Below, piece after piece: positions 43,064 through 55,412 of a stretch of DNA of 64,000 nt. Every line of letters begins with the position of its first letter. Position 1 is the first letter of the stretch. A program made the position numbers and the translations under genes. The notes below the pieces were generated by a model. It had not been told where the DNA came from, did no database searches, and saw only the letters and a program-made list of their open reading frames with translations. This DNA is from Phascolomyces articulosus. Lineage: Eukaryota; Mucoromycota; Mucoromycetes; Mucorales; Lichtheimiaceae. The DNA lies in assembly GCA_025677815.1 (NCBI GenBank), contig JAIXMP010000003.1, positions 558,001-622,000 of the forward strand. Reading direction: 5' to 3'.

Positions 43064-44475
43064 TCATCGATATGATGATGTGATATTACTAGGACGATGT
43101 TGAATTGGTGGTGCTTGATGTTGCTGTGGTTGCTGTTGTTGCTGTTGCCTTTGTTGTTGTTGCTGCTGCTGCTGCTGCTGTTGTTGTTGTGCTTTTTTTC
43201 TTGTTAATTTTGCATAATGAAGACCACAAGCATTACAAAGAGTACGTGCTCCATCAGGTCCTCGTCGCCATTCTGGAGTTTCTGAAATATTACATGAATG
43301 ACATCGTCCTTGGAATGTTGCACTTTTCTGTATATGTTATATATATAAAGTTTACATGTAAATCAATCAATACCCTAATTCTTTACATATATACAATGAG
43401 ATAAAGTTATTTCCTTTTCACTTACCCCACGCCGTCGTTGTCGTAATTTCGTTAATGATAATGTGCCTGTATGCCATGCTGCTGTTGTCGTTGGAGGGGA
43501 GGATACTGTTGAAACTGGTCTTTCAGAATGTGTCTATTATGTAAAAAAAAAAAAAAAAAGGTTTTTTTAGAAAATCATTATATATATAGAAAGTTTTTTT
43601 TTTTGGGATGAGAAAGTTATAATATATTCCAAAAAGCTTATTTTTTACCCGAATAGGATCGATGGGTTGTTGTGGTCTTGTTTGTTGTTTCCTTAGTCGT
43701 AATAAAGCATTAAGGACTTCATTCGCTCGACCAATCATGTCATCTAGCCATGGTTTTGGATCATAATCATCAGTCCATTGATTTCTACGTTGAACAATAC
43801 TTTCACACAAATATTGGCAATGGTCGATGATCTGTTTATTATATATATATATACAATGCATTATTGAGTTTCAAAAATAAGTATAAATATAAAATTTACC
43901 ACGGCCATTCAAATATATATTCGTATAGTAAAAGTGGTAGTAGTAGTACACACGCGATTGTCGCGCACGCGGGACAGACAAAAAAAAATTGCATTAAATA
44001 TATATATATATATATATACCTGATCAATATCATGATGAATAGGAGGACTATAACTTGTACGAGTAACAGGAGTAGATGATGAAGAAGAAGTAGAAGGAGG
44101 AGATGAACGAATACTTGATGTTGTAGAAGGTGTAATGACAGGTTGAAAGGGTGAATTATGTGATAATGATAACCATGGTGATGATGAAGGTGGTGGTTGT
44201 GATGGTTGAAATGGTTGTGGTGGTGGTTGTAATGATGAATGATGTGGTTGCCAAGAACGAGTTGGTAAAAAATCATCAATCACAGATATAGGAGGAAGAT
44301 GTAATCCTTCTTCACTATTTAGTAATTAAATTATAAGTTATTTTTATTGAATTGAATGTTGATTGAGATTTGACTAGGTATAATTTATATATATATGTAT
44401 ATAAATCAAAAAATCAAAAAAAAATTATATGATATTGACGATGATGATGATATACCTCTGTGATGCTGGACACAT
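43064..44475 (-). CDS. GATA-type zinc-finger transcription factor
   Basis: Five exons on the minus strand, 44456..44475, 44020..44314, 43649..43831, 43426..43533 and 43064..43327, give 289 aa. A Ser/Pro/Gln-rich N-terminal half is followed by a helical block ([18 protein letters not shown] then [20 protein letters not shown]). One finger near residues 211-236 is [20 protein letters not shown] then [17 protein letters not shown]. This is a C-X2-C-X18-C-X2-C finger, the spacing seen in white-collar and related fungal GATA factors. A Gln-rich stretch (11 Q, then more) follows at once, and the protein ends ITSSYR. There is no PAS or LOV domain, so it is not a full photoreceptor of the WC-1 type. 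The first exon has only about 6 codons. A possible extra mini-exon near 43900 cannot be excluded. Confidence 0.85.
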
Positions 44476-45613
44476 AATAATATTAGATGACGACAGGATG
44501 AAAATTGTTGCTTAATAAAAAGAAAAAGAAAAAGAAAAAAGAAGAGGAGAGAGAAGAAGAAGAAGAAGAAAAAGAGAAAGAGAAGTAAATAAATAAAAAA
44601 TATCAAAAAAAAGCAAGATATTTATTATGTATTTTTTTCCGGGATTCTTATCCGGGCAAGTTTAAAGGTAGGAACGAATTAAGAAAAAAAAATGTATGTG
44701 TGTGTATGTGTGATTTGGCGTGTGACAAAATCAACGATATTGAAAAAATGGATCCTTTCTTATTCTGGTTGTTTTTTCTCACTTTCATCTTTTACCGTTT
44801 TATTATTCTTATTATGGGGGGGGAAGATTAGAAGAAGAGTTGCGTAGGGTAATAAACAACAAATAATAAACAGAGACGTGGATAAAAGCCATGGTTTTTA
44901 AAGCAGCTAATGGCATTAGTTAATTACCCTCTCTCTCCCGCACCGACCTTCACATGTAACGCCTTATTTCATTCAGTGTAACGTATAAATGGATGTACTT
45001 GTTGTTGTTGTTGTTGTTGACAAGCCCAGTAAATCATAATTATAATAACCAAGCATTTTTTTAATCAGTCTTTTTTTCCACACACTTGATTTATTATAAT
45101 CGTATATCATCGTGTCACTCTCAACCTTTTAGACATAGACAGCAACCACGTGGAGAATAAAGAATGTTCAGCAATCTACAGTTTTTCCCATCACAAAAAA
45201 AATAGTCAGATCGAAATTATACACACCATCCATCCTCCTCCTTCTCCCCTCTCCCTCCTCTCCCCCAATATATTCTTCTCTCCCTACTTTGTCCCATCGT
45301 TTCCCTTTTATTATCTTTAATTATTTAGTATTCTTATGCACAATAGTTCGTCATCAGGATGAATGATGACTCTACTACTCAATAAAGATTGATAAGTCAT
45401 TATTTAATAATGAAACATTCATCTCATACAAACAAATAATATTTAATATGATGATTTATATAATAATAATAAAAGATCTTTTTTTGTGGGGGGGGGAGGA
45501 GGGGAAAGGAACAAGAAGAGACTTTATATCGAGATCTTAGATTGTACGACATGCTACTTATAAACTCTCTCCTTCTTGTTAAAAATATCTTTTTTTTTAG
45601 TGGGTAGAACTTC

Positions 45614-45660
45614 TTCCTCCTCCTCCTCCTCCTCCTCCTCCTCCTCCACCTCCTCCTCCC
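45614..45660. repeat. (TCC)n trinucleotide repeat
   Basis: About eleven TCC units in a row followed by imperfect ones (ACC, then TCC). The frame at 45576 read through it gives a poly-Ser tract and is not regarded as a gene. Confidence 0.9.
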
Positions 45661-46201
45661 CCCATTATTTTACACGGCCCCCATTCCGTTTCAAAATCAT
45701 CATAGAAATGTGGGTAAGGTTTTTTTTTTTTTGTTGGTACAGTATTATATTCTTATCATAATGTATCTTGTACATGCATCTCCATTCTTCATATATATAA
45801 GTAAAGTATATATATATGGCAAGAAATTCTCCTCTCTCTCTCATTAATATTGGAGTAATACAAAAGGGCTGATGGATTTTTTTTTATGATTATATATTTT
45901 TAAATGAATGGGATAATTGGAATATAATAAAGAATAATAGAGTTACGTACAATATTGTAATAGAAAAAGGGACTTTTTTTTATAATAATCTACATATATA
46001 TAAAATCATGGTTTATAAGGGAATTATCATGACCTTTCGTTAGTTTTTTTTTTATTACGTAAACTTTCCGTCTTGTTTCTTTTTTTTTTTTGACGATCAC
46101 TTTTGAATATTCTGGGACAAAATAAAGTTGATGGAGAAATATTTTTTTTATTATCCCTCATTTCTCCTTATATGATCATCTATTCTTCTTTAAATATCCT
46201 T

Positions 46202-46234
46202 TTCTTCTTCTTCTTCTTCTTCTTCTTCTTCTTT
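46202..46234. repeat. (TTC)n trinucleotide repeat
   Basis: About eleven uninterrupted TTC units inside the gene-free interval. Confidence 0.9.
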
Positions 46235-49200
46235 TACAATAGTAATAAGGGTAACAGTTAGAGAAAAAGAAGTAGTCAGTCAAAGAAGAGAAGAAGAAAA
46301 TGGGAAAAATGCTATATTTAAAACGACATGACCATATCGATTATATATTTTGTTCAGGGTCATCATACCTATTTCACAAGAATTGGTTGCATTTTCTATC
46401 CATTTTAGTTGACTTCCGAGATTAATTCTTGATGTAGAGTGAGTCAATTTTTCCCAAACCCTTTTAATTGTTCGGTGACTTTTTTATTTTTCAAATGATT
46501 TAAAAAAGTATTTTGCGTGTGTGTGTCTATAAGATTGGATTAATCATTGCACTTTTTTTATTTTTTTGAAATTTCTTGGCCCGTGCTTCGTTACAAGTGT
46601 ATCTCCGATTTCGAGGGTTTCTCTGATGTGTTAATAATAACTTTTTGTTTGGTATATGGAATGGCATGTGCTGCTTACTGAATACAATCTTTTGTTGATC
46701 GTACCTGAAAGAAAAGTAAAATGATGTTTTTTTTTTTTTGTTTTTGTCTGTTCAACCTCTTTAAGATTGAATGAATGAATGAAATGTATAATGATACGGA
46801 TTTATATAATCTTCCTCGGGTTCATTGAAAAAAAATTAGTAGTTTTTGCTTAGTAGGTTAGAAATAACTATTCCTGGTCTTAATCCAATTCGGAATTGTT
46901 CGGACAATCTTTTTTTTTTTTTTGCAAGTCTCTATTAAGAAGAAGAAGAAGATGATGATGATGAATTCAAGTTAATAATAATAATGAGAATACCTTGTTT
47001 GTTTAGGAATAATAATGTTAAAGAAGATTATTGTCAAACCTCAAAATGAAACTATAACATACTTTTGATTTATTACCATTCATATATATCTATCTACATA
47101 TTGATTCGTACTTTTGCCATATATATAAAAAATTGAGAAATCAATTTTTTATTTTTTTTTCATTATTTTTTATTTTTTACTCGGTGGAAGAAGAAATACG
47201 ATGAGAAAAAAAAAAGCATAGTAGTAAAATAGTATAGGATAGTATATATCTATGCACAAATTTCTTTTTGCTATATAAAATATAGCTATTATTTTCTCTC
47301 CCAATCCATTCAAAGACAAGAAACACATTGTCATCTATGCATTTTATTAAATCACTGCATTCATCATATTACTTTTTATTTTTTATTTTTTTTACTATCA
47401 CAACAACAAGAATAGTCCATACTAAAAAAAATAAAAATAAAAATAAAAAATAAGTATATACATTTACGTTTTGTTACAGGTCATGTTGTAAGCTATATTA
47501 TACATTTTTTACACACTAACCCTCAAATCTCCGATACGAGTTGTTATTTGATTCCATAGCCGATCGTTTATTTTTTTCTGTGTGTACCTATCTAAAAAAG
47601 ATGGGATCGTACAAAAACTATTATTATACACGTGCATCCATATGATCTCATCGGTAATGAAGCATGCATATCATCATCTATCTTTTTTTATTTATCTTCT
47701 TGTATTTAAACCACTGAAAAAGATGTTGTGTAATTAAGAATCAGCAAAGTGGGGGTGGGATACTTCAATGATAAATATAATAACCTTGTATAGTACAATG
47801 AAAATGAATTTCTCCACTTGTTTTTCACTATTTATGATTATCATCCTTAAAAAAGCTATGAAACTTTAAAAAAAAAAGTTGATCTCTTTATGCGATAAAT
47901 TTACGATTACTCAACACGCTTACTTCCCCAAAAACCTTCATTTTTATCCAGCCACACCACATTATAATAAAGTTGGCATTTTTACAATCTTTTTAAACTA
48001 AATATGGATGAAATCTCAAGCTTTTTTTTTTTTTTTGTGTTCATGATAGATGAATGAGAATATAACTAAATATACAGTTCCTCTCTTATAGAAGTTATTA
48101 ATTGTACACAAAATATAATAATATTTAGAAGTATCTCCAGTTTTTGGGGGGTATATAATATTTATATCGAATTAATTATTATAAAAGTCATTCTAATACA
48201 CTAAAAGCATTGCCTACTAAACATCGAAGCTCTATTCAAGATTATGTCAAGCGGTTATTGCATTATCAGAAAAATGAAAGATTGTATTTTTCTTTACATC
48301 ATCTTAAATCTTTTAAAATAAGGACAATTCTTTTTCATTCAAACCTTGGTGTCTTCTGAATTGTGATGAATTAATACTAGTGTCTTTTATTTCTATTATT
48401 TTTAACCATGTGGAAAAGAACAATTCGATAATAATGATGATAATAATCTTGTGTATTTCTGGTGAGTAATCTATCATCAAGTCTTATATAATGAACTGCC
48501 AATAACAAGTCTTTTTTTTTCCATTGATCTTTGTCATTTCATTTAGTAATGAACGCACGGGCACATTAATCAATGTTCCCACGTAAAAGTTGTTTATATA
48601 CTTATAAAAATAGTTTGCAATGCTAAATGATTGTGTCAATCCTCATCTTTTTTTTTTTTTTTTTTACAAAATATGATATTATAGGCACATGTCTATAGAA
48701 AGCTTTGTTGTATATGAATCTTCTCATTCTTCTTCTTGACTACATAACCATCAGAAAATTTATCTTATTACTTACGTACAGTGATATAAAAAAAAAGATG
48801 ATTGCTTAGAAAAGCGTGTGTACCCTACTTCTTTATCAAAGATAATCATCTTACGTACTCTTTTTTTTCTTGCATCATCATCCCAATGTCACACATCAAT
48901 GATTATTGCTATTATTTAAAAGGGGTATCATTTCAAAAAAAAAATTCATTCTTCTTGTTGGATCTTTCTAATAAAAAGAAGAAAAACGTATGTAAATGAT
49001 TATTATTATCATAAGGTAGTTATAAAGTGGCGGATGCATAACATTAAGATTTTTTTTTGTATTACAATCATTGACATTGGTTTATGAGCTTAACTCATCA
49101 TTCAAAAATTCTCATGAGATGTCAATAAAAGGAAACATGTTCATAACCCCTCCAAACCGTGTCCATTTACTTTTCTTATTTTTCCCGAAGAACAAAAAAA

Positions 49201-51210
49201 ACATATTTCACCAACGTACATTTTGTAGAACATTGTATTTTATTTTTTTTATGTTCGTATATTCCATCAAGATTTTCTTAACTTTCAAGTCTAGATATTA
49301 TCTCTATTCAGTAAGTGAATAGCTAAGCGAATCGTAAGCCAATTGAATATACCAACAATGAGGATTTATCCAAGACCTTCACATGTTTCTTATGCATTCT
49401 TACTTTTGCTTTACCCACCATGTTTTTTTTTTTCGATTGACACCTGCCAATTTTATTTTTATTTTTGAACTAGGAAAAAAAGGTAAACTTAATTAGCGCG
49501 TGATGCGTAGTAGTTAGTAATAGATAGGTTCATCTTCCTGTAGTAAGGGTAGTAGGATAATCTAATACTTTCAAATTGGAATGGTTACAGAAACATAATA
49601 GGATGCATATAATTATTTTCTTTTTTGTCCATCCTTGCCTCTTCAAGTAGTATAACAAATATAAATAGTTTTATATATTATTTTTTTTTTGTACGCACTA
49701 GAAAATAATCAAAACAACAAGTAACATAAAAAAAATTACACAAGGGTTTATTTTAGAATTATACAGAAATACGTTATCTATCACGATCTAAGAAGAAGAT
49801 CGATATAGTTTTTAATAGGTAATGTTAATACTCGGGTCATCACATCGTAGTAGTATTCAATTATAACGTATCTTTTATTTTTATTATATATTTATAATAT
49901 GAGTATGTTATTAATCAATAAATATCATAAGTAAAAAAAAAAACAAATGTTCACATTGATGAGCTAATAATCATCAAGCATTTCTCAAGAGAAATACCCA
50001 AGCATTTTTAATTTTAGTTTGGCAGTTGAGGTCAACTGTCGATTTCCTAATCGGTTTACTTACCATTGCTCGTACTCCTCTCTCTTGATTTTTTTTTAGG
50101 ATATTTTCTATAATAATCTATCACACAAACATCATTCTATCACAAGAGAGAAGGAGGGGTCTTGTATTATCACTATTTTTCCTTATGGAAAAGATCGTGT
50201 GATATTATTGTTCATGTTGTTATTCTTCCTTCACATACCCTCCTAAAAAAATAATATGATTATGCTTCTTATTAAAAATTTACTAAAGAAAAATAATTTG
50301 CATTGTATCACTCCATATATATATATATATATAAAGGGCGTTTCCCAAACTTATGGGTTATGTAACACATAATACAACTTTGTGCAAAAAAACCCTTGAA
50401 CTCAAAAACCATAATTCCAATCTAATTAACACAAAGAAAGATTTATAAATAAAGTAACTACATCAAAATCTATTTCCAGATAACTCAAATAAAAGGGACT
50501 AGAGAAACTACGGGAATTTTTTTTTTGCCAACCTTCCCAAATTTTCTTTTTTTCTATAACTTTAAGCTTCGTTGTTTTTGGACATAAAAGGCAATAAGCG
50601 ATGTTTATATGTATAATTTCCCGTAAAAGAAGAATGCTAATCCCTCTTCCCGGTGTGTGCAAACCCGATTATCCAAGCAAAACTAGAAAAACTCAGCACC
50701 ACTTCAATTACTTTTAGCATAACATGAGTAATTTTATCCACTAGATTTTTTCATACACACACCGTCATCAAATCCATACAACATAAAATATGAATCTCAA
50801 ACCAAGTAGTTTTCTACAAATTTTGGTTGTTATTCAGTGCTTCTCCTCAAACATAATTACTATCACTGAAAACAATAATGATTTCTCCTTCGTCATTACG
50901 TACCTATAGAAACGAAAGCATTTTGAACGAAAAGAGAAGTAAAAGTTGACAGGCTCCAGGAAATAAAAAAAGCCAATCACCATCTTTACGCACGAACGAA
51001 TAGTAGAAACATCACGTATTATATTCATGGTAAATAGTGAAGTATCTTTTTTATTATCATGTAACTATATATACAGACATATAATTTGAGCAGTATTCTT
51101 ATTAATGATACTATTGAAGCAAAGTTGAGTTGTTTGAAAGCACCAGGAACAATCGATATATAAATACGTGATTCTTCGAACTATACATCTGCGTATGGTT
51201 TTGCCAATTT

Positions 51211-52343
51211 TCATAAAAGACGTATTATGTGCTTGTAAGAATATTTTTTACATAATGCAGTGTACAAGAAAAAGAAATATGCTGAATACGCACAAACCAT
51301 ATTCTTTGTCCCATTTTTCATAAAAATCTCCAGAAGACTGCCTAAGTGCCTAGTTTTTGCTGCTGCAAATTTGAATTTTAGGAAAGCGAGTTTGTTGTTT
51401 CCAAAGTTACTCATATATGATCCAATGTTTCTAGGTGCTATCATTACAAAGAAAAATGATCCATTCACCTGTATGAAATGTTGTTTGGAACACAGTGTCT
51501 CATCGTTATTAATTCCGATACTCGATTTTTTCGAGTACGTGCTTGATATGCTTTTGTTTGTTTTCTGTTATATAATGATAACCCAACGTCAGTGTTGCAC
51601 AAGAGAACTTTTTCGAGATGCCATACAGTGTTGTACAGTTCTTCATCCTTCTAGCAGCGTGAAGTGTATATATTTTTGTGTGAACATTGAGACTATTCCT
51701 TCGCCGTTACCCCATTACTATGTCTCTCCTCAACTCCTGTTGTTGGCAATTACTTAATCCCATTTGTTCTAGACACTTAGTTCATGTTTTAATATATATA
51801 TATATATATATCTTTAATAAGTTTAATATCGCAATTAAAAAGAGGCATTTACTTTGTTTGTGAATCAATCATCTGTGAATTAAATTCTTATCCAACAGAA
51901 CTTCCCATTTGTTTTATCAAACATTCAAAATGACAAGGAATACGAGAGCTACGATGGATGTTGTAACTTATTCTTGTATTATTGTAAAATAGTATGAAAT
52001 GGAGTGCGTTTTTGAGACAATCGCGGCGATGATATGACTTTTTATTGAGTACATAATTCATATAATATAATGATTTTTCTCTTCCAAAGTAAACTATCAA
52101 AAGTGTTAAAAAACTCGTACAGAAGAATAGTTAGTTTGGTTGCTTAGGAAAAGAACTTGTATACTTAAACTGAGGGTAGATAAAAGCGAGGTACCCTTCA
52201 AATGTTTCCTCAATAACTTTATAATCGATGTTCCTATTTTTGTGCATCGAATACAAATCCATTATTTCTTGAGAAGATATGGAACAAAAATTCAAAATAT
52301 GCTTAATAAGTATATCATTATAATAGCAGTTGCTTTTATTCAA
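51211..52343 (-). other. Weak minus-strand frames, possible gene remnant
   Basis: Three short minus-strand frames in order look somewhat coding. 52131..52343 ends SQEIMDLYSMHKNRNIDYKV then FEGYLAFIYPQFKYTSSF. 51888..52100 includes SYHRRDCLKNALHFILFYNN and RIPCHFECLIKQMG. 51211..51468 includes FVMIAPRNIGSYMSNFGNNK and HLGSLLEIFMKNG. Together they might be exons or debris of one gene, but I found no consistent splicing and no family match. A plus-strand 165-codon frame overlaps the last one. Confidence 0.2.
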
Positions 52344-52699
52344 AAATTAAAAAAAAAGAAGGAAATTAATTCGAAATTTGAAGTAATAGGTTGTTTATAA
52401 GTATTTATTATCGTTAAGTTCGATGTTTAACAAAATAGATGATGATGATGTCAAGTGTAGAAATACTGTATCTATTTCTTTGATGCTTCAAATAACACAA
52501 TCGATAAGTAATATTTATTTTGTCATATATTTTATTGATTCTCATAAAAAAATTATGTATTCATATCATTAAAGATACCCTTGCACACTTGATCTATTTT
52601 GAAAAATACTTACTTTTCGACATTTGAAACCATTAGCTCGTATATGTAACGATTTCCAAATCCTTCTACAGCCAAAAATAAGGTTTTCAGTACCTGAAT

Positions 52700-53982
52700 T
52701 AAAAATTTGGACCTTGGATATACAACTTGGAGCTTCCAGCTCTCTAATGGAACCCCAAAACGATAAAAAGTGATTTAAAACCGGGATCGAAATTCCTCTT
52801 CACAAAGTATTTGATCATCATTCAAATTTGCACTATGAGGTACCAGATCCTACCAACAGTGAGTTATGGATGGGACATATGAGGAAAACATTTTTTTTAG
52901 TTATTTGTGTAAGCTCGTTTTTTTAGATATAAGCGTATTTGCATTTTACTGCAAAATATTACTGCCTGCCATATATGATAATTACTTATCCACATACTTT
53001 GACAAGGTATTTCAAAGCTACTTGTGAACGAAAATCATTTCTGATTCGCTATATACATTAATGACGAGGTAGGTAGAAAAACAATATATACTCATGTAGT
53101 TGATCAGTCATTATGGCCGTTATGATATTAGAAAGGATGATATATGGGGCACTTTTTAAGAATAGGTAGGCAATGTTGGTTCTGGTAAGAATGAAATACA
53201 TGAATCTATATATGCTTGCTTTGTAGTGCACATAAATGAAGTATGTCAAATAAACTTAAACAGAACTAAAATGTAAGTTTTAGATCCAGAGAGTGGATCA
53301 TGAATCACAAATGGAATTATAGCGTATAATAGAGAAAAACGATCTATTTATTATATGCCGTGCTATGTGTCTATTTATTTTTTGTATATATTGGTGTTTT
53401 AAATATTTATTATAATCCATATAAGATCCTTTTTCAAATACCTTTAACTGATATCACACTATTTACCGGGTGGAAGTATATTGGTCACTGTGTGGATTGC
53501 TTTTTATACTTGCATTGATCCTTAAAAAATATCATTATACACTATCCTTTCTAATAGCATAACTGCTATAATGATCGGACCGCTACATGATTATATATTG
53601 TTTTCTACCTGGTCATTAATGTATATAGCGAATCAGAAATACTTTTCGTTTACAAGTAGCTTTGAAACACTTTGTCAAAGTATGTGGATAAGTAATTACC
53701 GTATATAACAGACAGTGGCATTTTGCAGTGAAATGCAAATACGTCTATTTTTTTTTATAGAAAACGAACTTGCACAAAAATCTAAAAAGCGTTTTATGTC
53801 CCATCCATAATTCACTGTTGATAGAGTTTGGTACGATGTATCTCACGGTGCAAATTTCAATGATGGTCAATTGCTTTGCGAAGAGCAATTTTGATCCCGG
53901 TTGTAAATCAAACTTTTTATTGTTTTGGGCTTAATTAAAGACCTAGCGTCTCCAAATCGTTTACCTAAGACCCAAAATTTAC
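52700..53982. repeat. Large imperfect inverted repeat with ~460-bp arms
   Basis: The left arm (about 52700-53160) and the right arm (about 53520-53982) are reverse complements over their whole length with scattered mismatches and small indels, about 80 percent identical by eye. They flank a 360-bp unmatched spacer. Two exact blocks are 52979-53005 with 53672-53698 (27 bp) and 53038-53065 with 53612-53639 (28 bp). No terminal target duplication or transposase was found. It could fold into a long hairpin. A fold-back element or an old inverted duplication are the simplest explanations. Confidence 0.9.
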
Positions 53983-55412
53983 GAGAAAAATGATTCAATT
54001 AGTAACCAGGTCCACTGAAACCTTAACTAGTTGTGATACTACCAGCAATTTTTTTTTTTTTTTTTTTTTTTTACTTTTGTGCGTAGTAGTAGCAGAAGGG
54101 ACAATTGATTCTTTTTGGTTGGTCTTCTTTTGGACCAATTTCCAAGAAGGCAAGTTACTCACCTATAATAAACTTACTGATGCGTACAGCTCAGAAAAAG
54201 TGTTAGCTCACTTATATTAATTCTATGTCATATATAGAAACGCTATGTAAGTTTTCAACCAATACATATTGAGCACAAACTCCCAATAATATACACGCGA
54301 ATTATGATTTATATGGAAAAATAATCCTTTTTGTTTCACAAATCTTTTTCGTGAATGTGGTCAATGCCAAGCGAATTTTTTTTTCTTTCTTTTCTTTGTT
54401 CTGTTTTATATTTTGCTCTGAAACATCACCCTTGGGTTTTATAGTGTATATATTTTATAAGAATATAGATGAATATACTATTCTACTACCTCTATACGTA
54501 CTCAGCGGATAAATTAAAAAAAATATATCATTGAATCTGTTCCTTATATACTACGTCAAAGTCAAAGCGGGAATATAATTAATAATGATAATCTATAGAG
54601 GGTGTCGGTGTCAATAAGAGAATTGATAAGTAGTTAAATGTTATAAGTGGTGATTGATGGATGGGTTTGTTTTTTTAATAACCCAGATTATACTTCTTCT
54701 GATAACATTTTTTTTTAGCAGCAACGATAATCGTAGTAAGTATTGTTATCTAGTAAGCATAGTATGTACTCTTTAAGCTCAAATAAAAAAAAAAAGTACT
54801 TATTTGGCTTATCCATAATAAAAGTTTTGACACTAATATAAATGGTTGATTTGTTGGGATCAAAATCATGATGAGGTCGTGGGAACACAACAATTATTTT
54901 TTTTTTTTACTCGGTGCTCCGATTAACTTTCTCTTATCAAGCAAACAAAAAAGTGGTAATGTTGTGTATATCCAATCATAATGTATCATGATAACAGATC
55001 TCAAAAAGAAGGTTTCAATTCGATTTTTATCTAGAATAAACAACGAACCATTGTTGAAATATGACAAAAAGTGGTTAAGTGTGATTGAAAATAGCCTATA
55101 CTTCTTTTTCATATCGTGTGATCATGAATTGAGTTAGAGAAGAGAATGCACTCCAAAGAAAAAAAAATCTGGGGTTATTTTTTTATATATAAATATTTTT
55201 TTTTGTAGTTGCGAATGAAAAAAGAAAAACGTCCGCTTGGTGTAAACTTGCCATATTCAGGAGTCACCCATTCCCTTTTTTTTTTTTTTTTGATCGTTTC
55301 GAAGGTTGCGCGGAAGTGGCTTTCTTTTCCTTTCTTTCCCGCCTTTTTTTCTTTCTATCCCATTCAACTTCTTTATCTGTCGTCGTCTTTTTTTTTATTA
55401 AAGTAAACTGTA

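Larger units (their letters stand above)
44476..55412. other. 10.9-kb gene-free interval between two transcription-factor genes
   Basis: No intact gene was supported over almost 11 kb. The left edge should hold the GATA-factor promoter and the right edge the bZIP promoter. It contains many homopolymer and simple repeats: (TTG)n near 45000, (TCC)n at 45614-45660, (TTC)n at 46202-46234 and (AT)n near 50318 and 51792. A large inverted repeat lies at about 52700-53982. Some weak minus-strand frames lie at 51211-52343. Pyrimidine- and purine-rich strand-biased stretches are common in 44.5-47.5 kb. Confidence 0.5.

Noticed and set aside
45576..45761. 61-codon ORF with poly-Ser
   Set aside because: Produced by a (TCC)n microsatellite; no other support.
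51260..51757. 165-codon plus-strand ORF
   Set aside because: Longest frame in the gene-free interval, but no motif, no clear codon pattern and it overlaps a competing minus-strand frame. Kept only as a possible remnant region.
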